A stretch of 64,000 bases of DNA from positions 781,799 through 845,798 of the forward strand of contig NZ_SOCP01000002.1 in the NCBI RefSeq assembly GCF_004364325.1, in the 5' to 3' direction. The stretch's first letter is position 1. Each line of letters starts with the position of its first letter. This stretch comes from Actinophytocola oryzae. Its GTDB lineage: Bacteria; Actinomycetota; Actinomycetes; Mycobacteriales; Pseudonocardiaceae. Positions 53,182-61,917 of this stretch are shown here, piece by piece. Below the pieces are notes generated by a model. It ran no database searches. It was not told the origin of the DNA and worked only from the letters and a program-made list of their open reading frames with translations. The translations under genes were made by a program, and so were the position numbers.

Positions 53182-55638
53182 ATGTCCACATCTGGTCGAT
53201 CGACGCCACCATCCGGAGGGGCCCGGCTGCTCGGCGTCGTCCTGGCAGGCGGTCTGATGGTCGGTGCGCTGGCGGCACCCGGCACCGAGTACGAGCGGCC
53301 GGTCCCGTTGGCGGACTGGACCGGCACCCGGCTCGTGGCCAACGCGGGCTTCGAGGCTTCCCCCTCGGCGGTGAGCCAGTGGGAGGTCACGGCCACCGGC
53401 GGCAGCGCGGCGGTCACCACCAGCCCGGTGCACGGCGGTGCGAACGCGCTGAGGGTCACCGACACCGCCTCCGACGACGGTGTGTCGGTGCGGAGCGGGC
53501 GCCTCGCGGTCGTACCCGGTGAGACGCTCACCGCACACGCCTTCGCGCAGCGCGTCGACCAGACCGCGGGGTCGCTGTACCTGGAGTACTGGCGTCCGGA
53601 CGGGTCACGCATCGACGAGGCCGTCGTGAGCACCAACGTCACCAGCGCCACCGGCTGGCAGGCGCTGACCGTCGGCGCGGTCGCGCCGGACGACGCCGTC
53701 ACCGCGACCGTCCTCGTCTACAGCGCCCAGGCCGCGCTCGGCACGACCGTGTGGGACGACGTCACGCTCGACTCGGCGCCGCCGCCCGCCCGCAGGGTGC
53801 CCAACAGCTCCTTCGAGGACCTCCACGACACGCCGCTGCCCTCGCCGTGGGCCGTCTCCGGCAGCGGGACCGCGCAGCTCGTCACCTCGCCCGTGCACAC
53901 CGGCAACCGCGCGCTGCGCATGGTGGACAACAACGCCGACGCGGGCGAGACGGCGCTGGCCAAGGCGATCCCGGTGACCGGCGGCGAGACGCTCACCGCG
54001 ACCGCGTGGTACCAGATCAGCAGCGGCCTGACCGGCTCGCTGTACCTGGAGTACCGCAAGGCGGACGGCTCCTCGCCGGACACCTACAAGACGAGCGTGA
54101 ACGTCACCTCCGGCACCGGCTGGCGCAAGCTCACCGTGTCGAAGGTCGCGCCGTCCGACGCGACCTCGGTGACGCTGCGGCTCTACAGCGCGCTCACCAC
54201 CACCGGCACCACCGTGTGGGACGACGTCACCATCAGGTCCACGGCGGACGCGAGGTACGCGGAGGCGGTCGGCACCGGGAGCGTGCTGTTCGTCGGCGAC
54301 CAGCGGGTGGAGTCCTACACCGGGATGACCAGGCAGGTCGTCAGGGGCACCCCCAAGGGTGACCCGGCGCTGACCGACGGCGCGACCGGCGTGGTGCTGG
54401 GCGGCGGGACCTGGGACGCGAACCCGAGGTTCGGCGGCGCCGTGCTGCGGGACCCCGACGGCACGTACCGGATGTGGTACAACTCCGCGGCCGGCACCGG
54501 CCTCGCGACCAGCACCGACGGTGTCAAGTGGACGCGGTACGGCACCGGGCCGGTGTCCGGCCACGGGCCGAGCGGGATCGCGGAGAACCCGAGGTACGAC
54601 CCGTCCAACGCGTCGAGCATGCGCTTCTACACGCTCTACCCGAAGAACGGCCTGTACTACGCGATGGCGTCGCGGGACGGGATCACGTGGGCCGACCTCA
54701 ACGGCGGCAACTCGGTCCTGCCGGGGTTCGACGTCGCGAACGTCAGCTGGGACCCGACCAACGGCGGCCGTTTCGCCGCGCTGACCAAGCAGTACCCGAC
54801 CGGGTCCCCGTACGGCGCACGCACCGTCTACACGTCGTTCAGCACCGACTTCGTGCACTGGACCGCACCGAGGTTCGCACTGGCGCCGGACGCGTTCGAC
54901 CACGAGAAGGTCGTCGCACGGTACCCGTCGCGACCGGCCGCGTCGTCGGAGATCTACGGCATGGCGGGCATGCGGTACGGCGAGCAGTTCATCGGCGTGC
55001 CCTGGATGTTCGACGTCCACGAGCGGCCCAACGCCCTCGGCAACCCCGGCGACGACGTCGGCAGGGCGCACCTGGAGCTGACCGCGTCGCAGGACCTGCT
55101 CAACTGGAGCAGGCCCGCCCGCGACGCGATCGTCACCGAGCCCGCGCAGAGCGCGTGGAACTGGGGTTTCCAGGTCGGCGGCAGCTCGCTGCTGACCGTC
55201 GGCGACGAGGTCCGGTACTACTACGGCTCGTTCGCGGGCGAGCACGGCTGTGACGCCACGGACGTGCCCAGCCTGTGTGCCAAGGCCATGGGGAACAGCA
55301 AGATCGCCCTGCTGACGTGGAAACGGGACCGGTTCGAGGCGTTCCGTGCGGGATCGGGTGGCGGCAGTGTCACCACCAGGACCCTCGCGCCGACCGGCAC
55401 CAGGGTCACGGTCAACGCCAACCTCGGTTCCTCGGGCCAGCTCCGGGTGGCACTGCTGGACTCGGCGGGCAATCCCGTGTCCGGCTACGCCGCCGCGGAC
55501 GCGACCCCGGTCACGGGCGACACCCTGGGCACGGTCGTCAGCTGGGGCGGCCGGACCACCATCCCGACCACGGGCGGCCCGTTCCGGCTGCAGTTCCAGC
55601 TCACCTCGGGCGACCTGTACTCGTACTCGATCAGCTGA
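53182..55638 (+). CDS. Secreted protein: two CBM-like modules plus five-bladed propeller hydrolase
   Basis: 818 residues. Signal sequence, two tandem beta-sandwich carbohydrate-binding modules of CBM4/9-like type (about 40-200 and 205-360; parallel phrases SLYLEYWRPDGS and SLYLEYRKADGS, TTVWDDVTL and TTVWDDVTI), then a beta-propeller region (about 380-740) in the GH43/GH32/GH130 style with repeated short blades (DPDGTYRMWYNSAAGTGLA, SRDGITWADLNGG, SFSTDFVHWT). A C-terminal beta module ends the chain. Substrate unknown; arabinan, fructan or other furanosides are plausible. ATG 53182 with GAGGAG. Hairpin copy C follows. Confidence 0.78.
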   Translation: MSTSGRSTPPSGGARLLGVVLAGGLMVGALAAPGTEYERPVPLADWTGTRLVANAGFEASPSAVSQWEVTATGGSAAVTTSPVHGGANALRVTDTASDDGVSVRSGRLAVVPGETLTAHAFAQRVDQTAGSLYLEYWRPDGSRIDEAVVSTNVTSATGWQALTVGAVAPDDAVTATVLVYSAQAALGTTVWDDVTLDSAPPPARRVPNSSFEDLHDTPLPSPWAVSGSGTAQLVTSPVHTGNRALRMVDNNADAGETALAKAIPVTGGETLTATAWYQISSGLTGSLYLEYRKADGSSPDTYKTSVNVTSGTGWRKLTVSKVAPSDATSVTLRLYSALTTTGTTVWDDVTIRSTADARYAEAVGTGSVLFVGDQRVESYTGMTRQVVRGTPKGDPALTDGATGVVLGGGTWDANPRFGGAVLRDPDGTYRMWYNSAAGTGLATSTDGVKWTRYGTGPVSGHGPSGIAENPRYDPSNASSMRFYTLYPKNGLYYAMASRDGITWADLNGGNSVLPGFDVANVSWDPTNGGRFAALTKQYPTGSPYGARTVYTSFSTDFVHWTAPRFALAPDAFDHEKVVARYPSRPAASSEIYGMAGMRYGEQFIGVPWMFDVHERPNALGNPGDDVGRAHLELTASQDLLNWSRPARDAIVTEPAQSAWNWGFQVGGSSLLTVGDEVRYYYGSFAGEHGCDATDVPSLCAKAMGNSKIALLTWKRDRFEAFRAGSGGGSVTTRTLAPTGTRVTVNANLGSSGQLRVALLDSAGNPVSGYAAADATPVTGDTLGTVVSWGGRTTIPTTGGPFRLQFQLTSGDLYSYSIS

Positions 55639-55648
55639 CCGCCGGCGC

Positions 55649-55678
55649 AAGGGCGCCTTCCACCCGGAAGGCGCCCTT
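55649..55678. terminator. Hairpin terminator (repeat family copy C)
   Basis: AAGGGCGCCTTCC (55649-55661) pairs perfectly with 55666-55678 around ACCC, 11 bp past the stop. The following CAGTGC extends the right arm to match copies A and B. Confidence 0.75.
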
Positions 55679-55826
55679 CAGTGCTGTTCCCGGCCGGGTA
55701 GTTGACAGGAGCTGGCCAGATTTCGCCTCCACGCAACGCACCAGGACCCCTCGGCGATTCCTGTGGCGTGGTCACGTGCCCGTTCGGGGACGGCCTGGGA
55801 AAACGGCCGTGGGGAAAGGGTCGGAG

Positions 55827-56444
55827 ATGAGCAGTGGTCAGGTCGAGCGGTCGTCACTTCGGCAGTGGTGGCGGAGCCGGAAACGGAAATGGCCGTGGGT
55901 CGTCGCGGCGCTGGTACTGATCCTGTTCGTCATCGCGGGCATGTTCGGGGACCCGGCGAAGAAACCGGGGGAGACGCCCGCCGACAAACCCGCGATGGCG
56001 ATTCCCGGCGGGCTGACCGGAATGGACGCGGCATCGGCGCGCGACCGGCTCGAAGCCCTCGGGTTCGGGGTCACGATCGAGTCGGTGGACGGCCGGGCGG
56101 TGATCGTCGAGGGCAACTGGCTCGTGGTCTCCGCCGAGCACCGGGCCGGTGGCTCGGCCGACGACATCCTTCTGCGCGTGGAGAAACCAACCGAGCCGAC
56201 CACCACGACCACCCAACCACCCGCGGTCGTCGAGGCGCCGCCGGTCACCCAGGCGCCACCCGTCACCGCGACACCGCCCGTCGAGGTCGCGCCGGTACCC
56301 GAACAGCCGGCCGAACCGCCCTCGGCCTACTACGCGAACTGCGCGGCCGCACGCGCCGCCGGGGCGGCACCGCTGCACGCGGGCGAGCCCGGCTACCGCG
56401 CGGGCCTGGACCGTGACGGCGACGGCGTCGCGTGCGAGAAGTAG
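55827..56444 (+). CDS. Membrane-anchored PASTA-like protein with C-terminal Excalibur domain
   Basis: 205 residues: cytoplasmic basic N-terminus (RQWWRSRKRKWP), one membrane span (about 23-42), a PASTA-like module (IPGGLTGMDAASARDRLEALGFGV to LVVSAEHRAGG), a Thr/Pro-rich linker of about 50 residues, and an Excalibur domain (YYANCAAARAAGAAPLHAGEPGYR, then DRDGDGVACEK) with the DxDxDGxxCE calcium loop. A cell-wall-spanning anchor is likely. The HhH gene follows 13 bp later. Confidence 0.78.
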   Translation: MSSGQVERSSLRQWWRSRKRKWPWVVAALVLILFVIAGMFGDPAKKPGETPADKPAMAIPGGLTGMDAASARDRLEALGFGVTIESVDGRAVIVEGNWLVVSAEHRAGGSADDILLRVEKPTEPTTTTTQPPAVVEAPPVTQAPPVTATPPVEVAPVPEQPAEPPSAYYANCAAARAAGAAPLHAGEPGYRAGLDRDGDGVACEK

Positions 56445-56457
56445 AGGTCGTGGCGCG

Positions 56458-57117
56458 ATGAAGGGCCGCTGGTACTACGTGGTCACGGTGTGCTCGCTCG
56501 GCCTGCTGGCGTGGCTGCCGTTCGTGCACGCCGGGACCCACCTGCGCCGCCGGTCGGTGACCATGCTCGCGTGCGGCTACGGCCTGGCGACCGTGGTCAT
56601 CGGCACCCTGCTGGCGGTGACACCGACCGACGAGAACGGGAAGTCCACGAACAGCGCCGTCGGTGTCGTGGGCGTGCTGCTGATGATGGCGACCGTCGCA
56701 CTCGGCTGCGTGCAGCAGTCCGCGCTGCGGCGGGAGGTGTACAGCGGCGCGCCGCCCAAGGACACCGTGGACCCCGCGCTGGCCGCCGCACTCGAGGCAC
56801 GGGAGCGTCGCGAGAACGCCCGCCGGATCGCCGCGCGCGACCCGCTTCTGGCGCGTGACCTCAAGATCGGCCGCCCGGACCTGACCCGCACCTTCGACGA
56901 CGGCGGCCTGGTCGACCTGAACTCCGCGGCACCGCGGGTCATCGCCGAGTCCTGCGACCTGCCCGTCAGCACGGGAGAGGACATCGCGGCCGTGCGTCCG
57001 CCCGGTGGGTTCCTGACCGTGGACGACGTTTTGTCACTCGCCGAGATTCCCGTCGCCGCATGGGACATCATTCGCGATCGGGCCGTCACGATCCCACGAC
57101 CGGACTGGCGAGCCTAA
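56458..57117 (+). CDS. Membrane protein with C-terminal helix-hairpin-helix domain
   Basis: 219 residues. Two to three N-terminal membrane helices (about 5-22, 33-52, 62-82), a charged middle (ALEARERRENARRIAARD) and a ComEA-like HhH segment at the end (VDLNSAAPRVIAESCDLPVSTGEDIAAVRPPGGFLTVDDVLSL). HhH tails of this kind bind DNA or nucleotides, but in many actinobacterial membrane proteins their role is unknown. Co-directional with the Excalibur gene, 13 bp apart. Confidence 0.75.
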   Translation: MKGRWYYVVTVCSLGLLAWLPFVHAGTHLRRRSVTMLACGYGLATVVIGTLLAVTPTDENGKSTNSAVGVVGVLLMMATVALGCVQQSALRREVYSGAPPKDTVDPALAAALEARERRENARRIAARDPLLARDLKIGRPDLTRTFDDGGLVDLNSAAPRVIAESCDLPVSTGEDIAAVRPPGGFLTVDDVLSLAEIPVAAWDIIRDRAVTIPRPDWRA

Positions 57118-57127
57118 TATCCGAAGC

Positions 57128-58351
57128 ATGCGAGAACTGTCGCTCGACAATCCCGTCCACACGTGTGATCCGGCATCCGACACCTTTGTCGAAGCGACCG
57201 TCCTCCGCGAGTTCGGCCACGTCGTCCCCGTCGTGCTTTTCGGCGGAGTGCCGACGTGGATCACGGCGTCGGCCGAGGCGAGCCGGCTCATCATGGATCT
57301 CAATCCGGATATCTCCCGGGATTCCGCCAACTGGGCCGCGTTGCGACGCGGTGAAGTGCCGGACACCTGGCCGATGCTTTCCCTGGTCACCGGAAGAAAC
57401 CTGGCGAACACGGACGGCGCGGACCATATGCGGCTGCGCAGGCTGGTGACCCACGCGTTCACCAACAAACGGATCGCCGCGGTGGTGCCACGCCTGAACG
57501 AGATCGCCGACGAACTGCTCGACACGCTGGCCGACCACCACGACCCGATCGACCTGAAGGCCTCCTACGCCTACCCGCTGCCGATGCGGATGCTCTGCGA
57601 GTTCTTCGGCATCACCGACGAGGACGAGCGCGGGGAGCTGACGCGGGTCTACGGGATCCTGTTCGACGCGGGTGCGGCCGACGAGGAGCGGACCCGTGCC
57701 GGGACCGACCTCGAGGACGCGCTGACCCGGCACATCGCGGACAAGCGTGCCCACCCGGACGACCGCCTGACGAGCACGCTGATCCGCGTCCGCGACGAGG
57801 ACGGCGACCGGCTGACCGAGCGGGAGCTGACCGACACCCTGCAGGTCATCTTCGCGGCGGGGAACGAGACCACCGTCAACGCGATCGCCAACGACGTGGT
57901 CGGCCTGCTGACCCATCCCGACCAGCTGGCGCTGCTGCGCGACGGCACCCACCCGTGGTCGGCGACGGTGGACGCGGGCCTGCACTGGAACGCGCCGCTC
58001 AAGTGCGTCTACATGCGTTATGCCCTGCGTGACACGGACGTCTGCGGCACCGTCGTCCGGGCAGGGGAGCCGATCGCCACCATGATCGCGGGCGCGCACC
58101 GCAACGGCGGCATCGTCGACGAGCCGGAGCGGTTCGACATCACCCGGACCTACCGGGGCCACGTCGGCTTCGGCGCGGGCCCGCACTTCTGCGTCGGGGC
58201 ACCACTGGCCAGGCAGGAGATCGCGATCGGTCTGGAACGGCTCTTCACGCGCTTCCCGGCCCTGCGGCTCGCGGTCACCCCGGACCGCCTGACGAAGATC
58301 GTGTCCCCGGCGATCAACGGACTGGTGGACCTGCCGGTGGTCCTCACCTGA
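57128..58351 (+). CDS. Cytochrome P450 lacking the ExxR motif
   Basis: 407 residues. The I-helix is normal (VIFAAGNETTVN) and the heme loop is canonical (FGAGPHFCVGAPLARQE). At the K-helix, where bacterial P450s read E-x-x-R-W, this protein reads VDAGLHWNAP, so both the Glu and Arg of ExxR are replaced. Loss of ExxR is known in the CYP157 family, whose members still bind heme, so this need not be a dead enzyme. The start is 10 bp after the HhH gene; the stop is 4 bp from the convergent flavin monooxygenase. Confidence 0.88.
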   Translation: MRELSLDNPVHTCDPASDTFVEATVLREFGHVVPVVLFGGVPTWITASAEASRLIMDLNPDISRDSANWAALRRGEVPDTWPMLSLVTGRNLANTDGADHMRLRRLVTHAFTNKRIAAVVPRLNEIADELLDTLADHHDPIDLKASYAYPLPMRMLCEFFGITDEDERGELTRVYGILFDAGAADEERTRAGTDLEDALTRHIADKRAHPDDRLTSTLIRVRDEDGDRLTERELTDTLQVIFAAGNETTVNAIANDVVGLLTHPDQLALLRDGTHPWSATVDAGLHWNAPLKCVYMRYALRDTDVCGTVVRAGEPIATMIAGAHRNGGIVDEPERFDITRTYRGHVGFGAGPHFCVGAPLARQEIAIGLERLFTRFPALRLAVTPDRLTKIVSPAINGLVDLPVVLT

Positions 58352-58355
58352 CCCG

Positions 58356-59909
58356 TCAGCTCGCCGTGACGCCGGAGGACATCGCCGCCCTCGTACCGAA
58401 CCAGCGGGCGAGTGCCTCGCGCAGTGTGGCCGCGGCCGTCTCGGCGGGTTCGTCGACCGGTGCGGCCCAGGCGACGTGGGCGTCCGGGCGGATCAGGAGG
58501 GCGTCGGCCGGTCGGTCGTCGGTTCCGGCGGTGTGGACGTCGACGCGGTGCCCCCGCTCCCGGGCCACCTCACGCAGCTCCCGGCGGTCGGCGAGGTCCA
58601 GGAGGACGGGCCGCGCGGGGTGCATGAGTTCCGCGACGCTCGTGGTGCCCTCGCCGGTGTGCAGCGTGAGGTCGGGTGCGAAGGTGCCGACCACGGCGTG
58701 CCGGTCGGCGCCGGGGACCGGGTACCGGAGGTCGCTGCCCGACACGAAGCCTCCCATGCGGCGCAGCGGCTGCTCGTCGGCGAGCAGCTCCCGGAAGACC
58801 TGCCGGAGTGCCTCGGCGGCCGGGTCCTGCCCACGCCGGAGCGCCACCTGCGCCCGTGTGTGGAGCAACGTACGTTCGCCCGCGAGATGACGCTCGTCGT
58901 GGTAGGTCTCCAGCAGGCCCTCCGGCGCCCAGCCGTTGACGCCCGCGGCCAGCTTCCACGCGAGGTTGACCGTGTCGAGCATGCCCGCGTTGAGGGCCAC
59001 GCCGGTGGCGGGGAACAGGTGGGCCGCGTCGCCTGCCAGGAACACCCGCCCCTCGCGGTACCGGTCGACCTGCCTGGCCTGGAACGTGAAGCGCGACAGC
59101 CGAAGCGGCTCGCCCACGGGTAGATCCACGCCCAGCACGCGGCGGACGCTGTCGTGCAGCTCGGTCAACGTCATCGGCGTGTCGTCGTCGTACTCGGTCG
59201 ACTCGTCCTCGGTGGTGAAGAGGAACAGCACTCCCGGGCTGTGCGACCCCAGCGCGAACACGCCGCGGTCCGTTCGCGTGTAGCCCCAGCCGATCCTGCC
59301 CCACCCCGGCACGTCCAGGGCGCCGTCGTCGAGCAGGGTCACCCCGTCCGGCACGGTCACCTGGCCGATCCGCTGGACCTCCGGATACGTGGTGCCGGGG
59401 AACGCGATGCCCGCCAGGTCCCGAACCGCGCTGCGCCCGCCGTCACAACCCACCAGGTACCCGGCCCGCACCCGGTACGGCCCGTCCGGCCCGCGCACGT
59501 CGACGGTCACCCCGGTGTCGTCCTGGCTCACCCCGACCACCTCGTGGCCTCGACGAGCCGCGGCGCCCAGCTCGCGGGCACGCTCGTCGAGCAGGCCCTC
59601 GAGCCGCGGCTGCGGCAGCTGGATCGCCCGCATCGGGGGATCGGCCAGCCGCGTGAAGTCCAGGTGCACATCGCCGAACGGGAACCGCGGCGCGGGGTTC
59701 GGGTCGATGCTCGCCTCGCTGAACCGGTCCAGCAGGCCCCGGTAGTGCAGCAGCCGCAGGATCTGTCCGCCAAGGCCGCCGGCCTTCTCGACGTCACGCG
59801 ACCTCGCCCGCCGCTCCAGCACCAGCGCTCGCACGCCCGCCAGGCGCAGCTCGGCCGCCAGCATCAGACCGGTCGGGCCGGCTCCCGCGACGATCACGTC
59901 GGTGTCCAC
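58356..59909 (-). CDS. Class A FAD monooxygenase under RAE control (not Rox)
   Basis: 517 residues. FAD motif [21 protein letters not shown] motif [17 protein letters not shown] motif VFLAGDAAHLFPATGVALNAG, C-terminal thioredoxin-like part (RPVLLDLADRRELREVARE, ADALLIRPDAHVAWA). It belongs to the PheA/TetX-like aromatic hydroxylase group with rox but is clearly divergent from it: the GD region reads TGVALNAG where rox has [11 protein letters not shown] 59909 has GGAG 5 nt upstream. A perfect RAE sits 55 bp upstream, so induction by rifamycins is predicted. It may modify a rifamycin or related ansamycin; this is inference from the promoter. Confidence 0.87.
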   Translation of the reverse strand: MDTDVIVAGAGPTGLMLAAELRLAGVRALVLERRARSRDVEKAGGLGGQILRLLHYRGLLDRFSEASIDPNPAPRFPFGDVHLDFTRLADPPMRAIQLPQPRLEGLLDERARELGAAARRGHEVVGVSQDDTGVTVDVRGPDGPYRVRAGYLVGCDGGRSAVRDLAGIAFPGTTYPEVQRIGQVTVPDGVTLLDDGALDVPGWGRIGWGYTRTDRGVFALGSHSPGVLFLFTTEDESTEYDDDTPMTLTELHDSVRRVLGVDLPVGEPLRLSRFTFQARQVDRYREGRVFLAGDAAHLFPATGVALNAGMLDTVNLAWKLAAGVNGWAPEGLLETYHDERHLAGERTLLHTRAQVALRRGQDPAAEALRQVFRELLADEQPLRRMGGFVSGSDLRYPVPGADRHAVVGTFAPDLTLHTGEGTTSVAELMHPARPVLLDLADRRELREVARERGHRVDVHTAGTDDRPADALLIRPDAHVAWAAPVDEPAETAAATLREALARWFGTRAAMSSGVTAS

Positions 59910-59946
59910 ACGCACTCCGTTTCCGCAGGTCCTGGCCACGACCGAG

Positions 59947-59996
59947 GATTCTGCGGCACGACCCGGGGCTTGTGGCAAGCCCCCCGGTGCGCTATA
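59947..59996 (-). promoter_or_regulatory. Rifamycin-associated element and promoter (block 2)
   Basis: On the minus strand the repeat reads GGGGCTTGCCACAAGCCCC (59965-59983), a perfect 8-3-8 inverted repeat. TTGCCA (complement of 59973-59978) and CAGAAT (complement of 59948-59953) are again 19 nt apart. The 50-bp block matches 24452-24501 at 47 positions. It ends 37 bp before the monooxygenase start. Confidence 0.88.
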
Positions 59997-60174
59997 GCTT
60001 GGAGTAGGCGGACCCCACGGTCACGGGGTCAGGTCCTTCCCGGGTGGCAACGGGCTCGTCGCGTCGGCGGCGTCCGACATGCTCGGCACCGGCCGCCGCA
60101 GCCCGGTCTGCGCCGCGACCGGCGCGGCGCGCGACAGCGGGACCGTGCCAGTCAACGCGGACGTTCTCGGGCAT
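59992..60174 (-). pseudogene. HK97-gp10-like phage protein fragment
   Basis: 60 residues from ATG 60174 with GGAG 8 nt upstream. The start MPENVRVDWHGPAV followed by an alpha-helical AADRAAAAGAEHV-like stretch recalls gp10-type minor proteins (VxVxWHG...A...AEHV). Those normally exceed 100 residues, so this is truncated near 59992, at the edge of the RAE block. Confidence 0.4.
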
Positions 60175-60186
60175 GTTCGATCTCCG

Positions 60187-60330
60187 TTAGGTGAGGGCGA
60201 TTTCCAGGTGTGACCACGTGGCCGGGTGGTCGTAGCGGCTTGTGGTGATCACATGGGCCGTGCGCTCGTGCGGTGCCTTGATACGGGCGCACGGTGACGG
60301 TGTGCGGTAGCGGCGCCGCCGAGAGTTGCA
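60187..60330 (-). pseudogene. C-terminal fragment of a phage-type gene
   Basis: The reverse frame ending RYDHPATWSHLEIALT stops 12 bp before the gp10-like start, the tight packing of phage head genes. Upstream the frame loses coding character. Possibly the tail of a head-closure protein. Confidence 0.3.
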
Positions 60331-60425
60331 CAGGTGACGCCTCCATAGCCGGGCAGAAACGCCGTGGTTCGTAGGCCAGACTCTTTGACTATGGTCCACT
60401 CGCATGGGTTTTCCACGACTGCGAA

Positions 60426-60455
60426 GGCTGACCTGCCGGCGGGGGCAGGTCAGCC
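60426..60455 (-). terminator. Hairpin terminator of the I36 gene
   Basis: A perfect 12-bp stem, GGCTGACCTGCC / GGCAGGTCAGCC, with a 6-nt loop lies 55 bp past the stop of the I36 protein gene. Confidence 0.7.
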
Positions 60456-60509
60456 CCACTTCTTCAGATGGCGATGGGACTCCATTTTGTTGCCTGTGCG
60501 GTCCGCTGA

Positions 60510-60920
60510 TCAGCAGACCTGAACTGCGTCGATGATATTTCCAAATTTACCGTTGAAGTTGGCCCCGACCCCGGGCGGAATGGAAAATCCGACCGGCTGC
60601 CAACTACCACCCCAGTTATACGGCAAAACACCCGCGCCGCCACCGTTGTAAATCGACTCAATGCGATCGTTCTTTGGCGGAGTCATCTTTCCGAGATCGA
60701 AGAATCCGCAACTCGGTGCGACCCAAAGTAGCGCTACGTAGTTCAGGCCGTCGTAGTAACATGAGTGGCCGGCTGGGCAATCGATCGGTGCGGCGAGCTG
60801 CGCGTTGGCGGCTGCGCGGCTTGCCGTCGACGGAGTCGAACTAGCGAGGCCTGCCATGGCAACGAGTGCGATGACAACCGCTGTGGCAGCGCCGCTCAAG
60901 CTGTATTGTCTGGTAATCAT
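60510..60920 (-). CDS. Secreted peptidase-inhibitor family I36 protein
   Basis: 136 residues: signal peptide (to about residue 40), then an I36-like domain with four cysteines (DCPAGHSCYYDGLNY, APSCGFFDLG, and the final VQVC). NDRIESIYNGGGAGVLPYNW, FSIPPGVGANFNGKFGN and IIDAVQVC are typical of the small secreted actinobacterial proteins named after Streptomyces metalloprotease inhibitor SMPI. Codons are AT-richer than the surrounding genes, suggesting recent transfer. Divergent from a LuxR-type regulator, its likely controller. Confidence 0.85.
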   Translation of the reverse strand: MITRQYSLSGAATAVVIALVAMAGLASSTPSTASRAAANAQLAAPIDCPAGHSCYYDGLNYVALLWVAPSCGFFDLGKMTPPKNDRIESIYNGGGAGVLPYNWGGSWQPVGFSIPPGVGANFNGKFGNIIDAVQVC

Positions 60921-61062
60921 GACCGCATCCCTTCTTCGGCTTGACGGTATGTTGCGATGCCATGTCAGTCTTCAGCGAGGACTCTGTGGGCGGTATGGCA
61001 CGAAGGTGGAAACCGTTGGTCGAGATGGAAGTGGCAAAGACCAAGCCGTTTGGAGGCTGATT

Positions 61063-61854
61063 GTGAGGTCGACTACTTATGGGCCGGAGCACCTGCTTGA
61101 CGCTCACGATCTGCGTCGGGTGTTTGGTCTGCTGGAAGAGGTCGCTGCTGCTCGTACGGTACAAGCGTTGCGCGAGCAGGTCGTGGAGTCGCTCGGTCGA
61201 CAGTTTGGCTTCCGGGATACAACGTTCTTTCTGGGGCCAACGATACGGCAGATATTTGCGGATCAGCGGCCCGTCGTTAACGGTGTAGCAGCTCGAATGG
61301 CCGACCAGTACATTGAGACCTTCCGGTGGGATGATCCGTTCGCTCTGACTACTCAAAGAATGCCAGAAAATGCATGTGTTCAACCGCTGTGGCTGGGTGG
61401 ACTCACGGCGGAGCTGACTCGTCCTCGCCAGCAATATTATATGGAGAGGTTCCTGCTGGGGCATCGGGTGCAGGACAAAATGGTTATCCCGCTCATGACT
61501 GGTCGCACACTGGCCGGTGGTGTCGGAATCCTATCTCGACAGACTCTCACGAGGCGAGACAGGGCAGTTGGACAACTACTCGCCCGACATCTCACGCCCC
61601 TTCTTGACCTTCAGGCGGGTAGTAGCCACGGTTTCGACGGGCCGCAGGTCCATTTGTCGCCACGTCAGGCTGAAGTCGCTGATCTGGTAGCACAGGGGAT
61701 GACCAACAAAGAAGTAGCCGAGAAGTTGAGCGTGTCTGTTGACACGGTGAAGAAACACCTTACTGTGATCCTGAAAGCCACCCGCTGCTCAACGCGTACC
61801 CAACTGGCGCTATATCGCCACAGCGGTACCATCGACGGTGCACCGTCCAAGTAA
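61063..61854 (+). CDS. LuxR-family transcriptional regulator
   Basis: 263 residues: an N-terminal ligand or GAF-like domain (about 15-180; DTTFFLGPTIRQIFADQRP, VIPLMTGRTLAGGVGILSRQ) and a C-terminal LuxR HTH (LSPRQAEVADLVAQGMTNKE, VAEKLSVSVDTVKKHLTVIL). The N-domain resembles autoinducer-binding-type regulators in size, but residues for acyl-homoserine lactone are not evident. GTG 61063 with GGAGG 6 nt upstream. Base composition is AT-richer than the host, like the divergent I36 gene 140 bp away. Confidence 0.85.
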   Translation: MRSTTYGPEHLLDAHDLRRVFGLLEEVAAARTVQALREQVVESLGRQFGFRDTTFFLGPTIRQIFADQRPVVNGVAARMADQYIETFRWDDPFALTTQRMPENACVQPLWLGGLTAELTRPRQQYYMERFLLGHRVQDKMVIPLMTGRTLAGGVGILSRQTLTRRDRAVGQLLARHLTPLLDLQAGSSHGFDGPQVHLSPRQAEVADLVAQGMTNKEVAEKLSVSVDTVKKHLTVILKATRCSTRTQLALYRHSGTIDGAPSK

Positions 61855-61917
61855 ACGGGTCAACATCGCCTTGCAGGTCGCCATGTGAGGTACCTCGGAT
61901 GTCGAGTTGTGGTTCGG

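Noticed and set aside
53605..55650. 681-codon reverse frame opposite the CBM-propeller gene
   Set aside because: Composition dominated by Arg/Gly/Val with no fold-like pattern; the forward frame has signal peptide, repeats and propeller blades.
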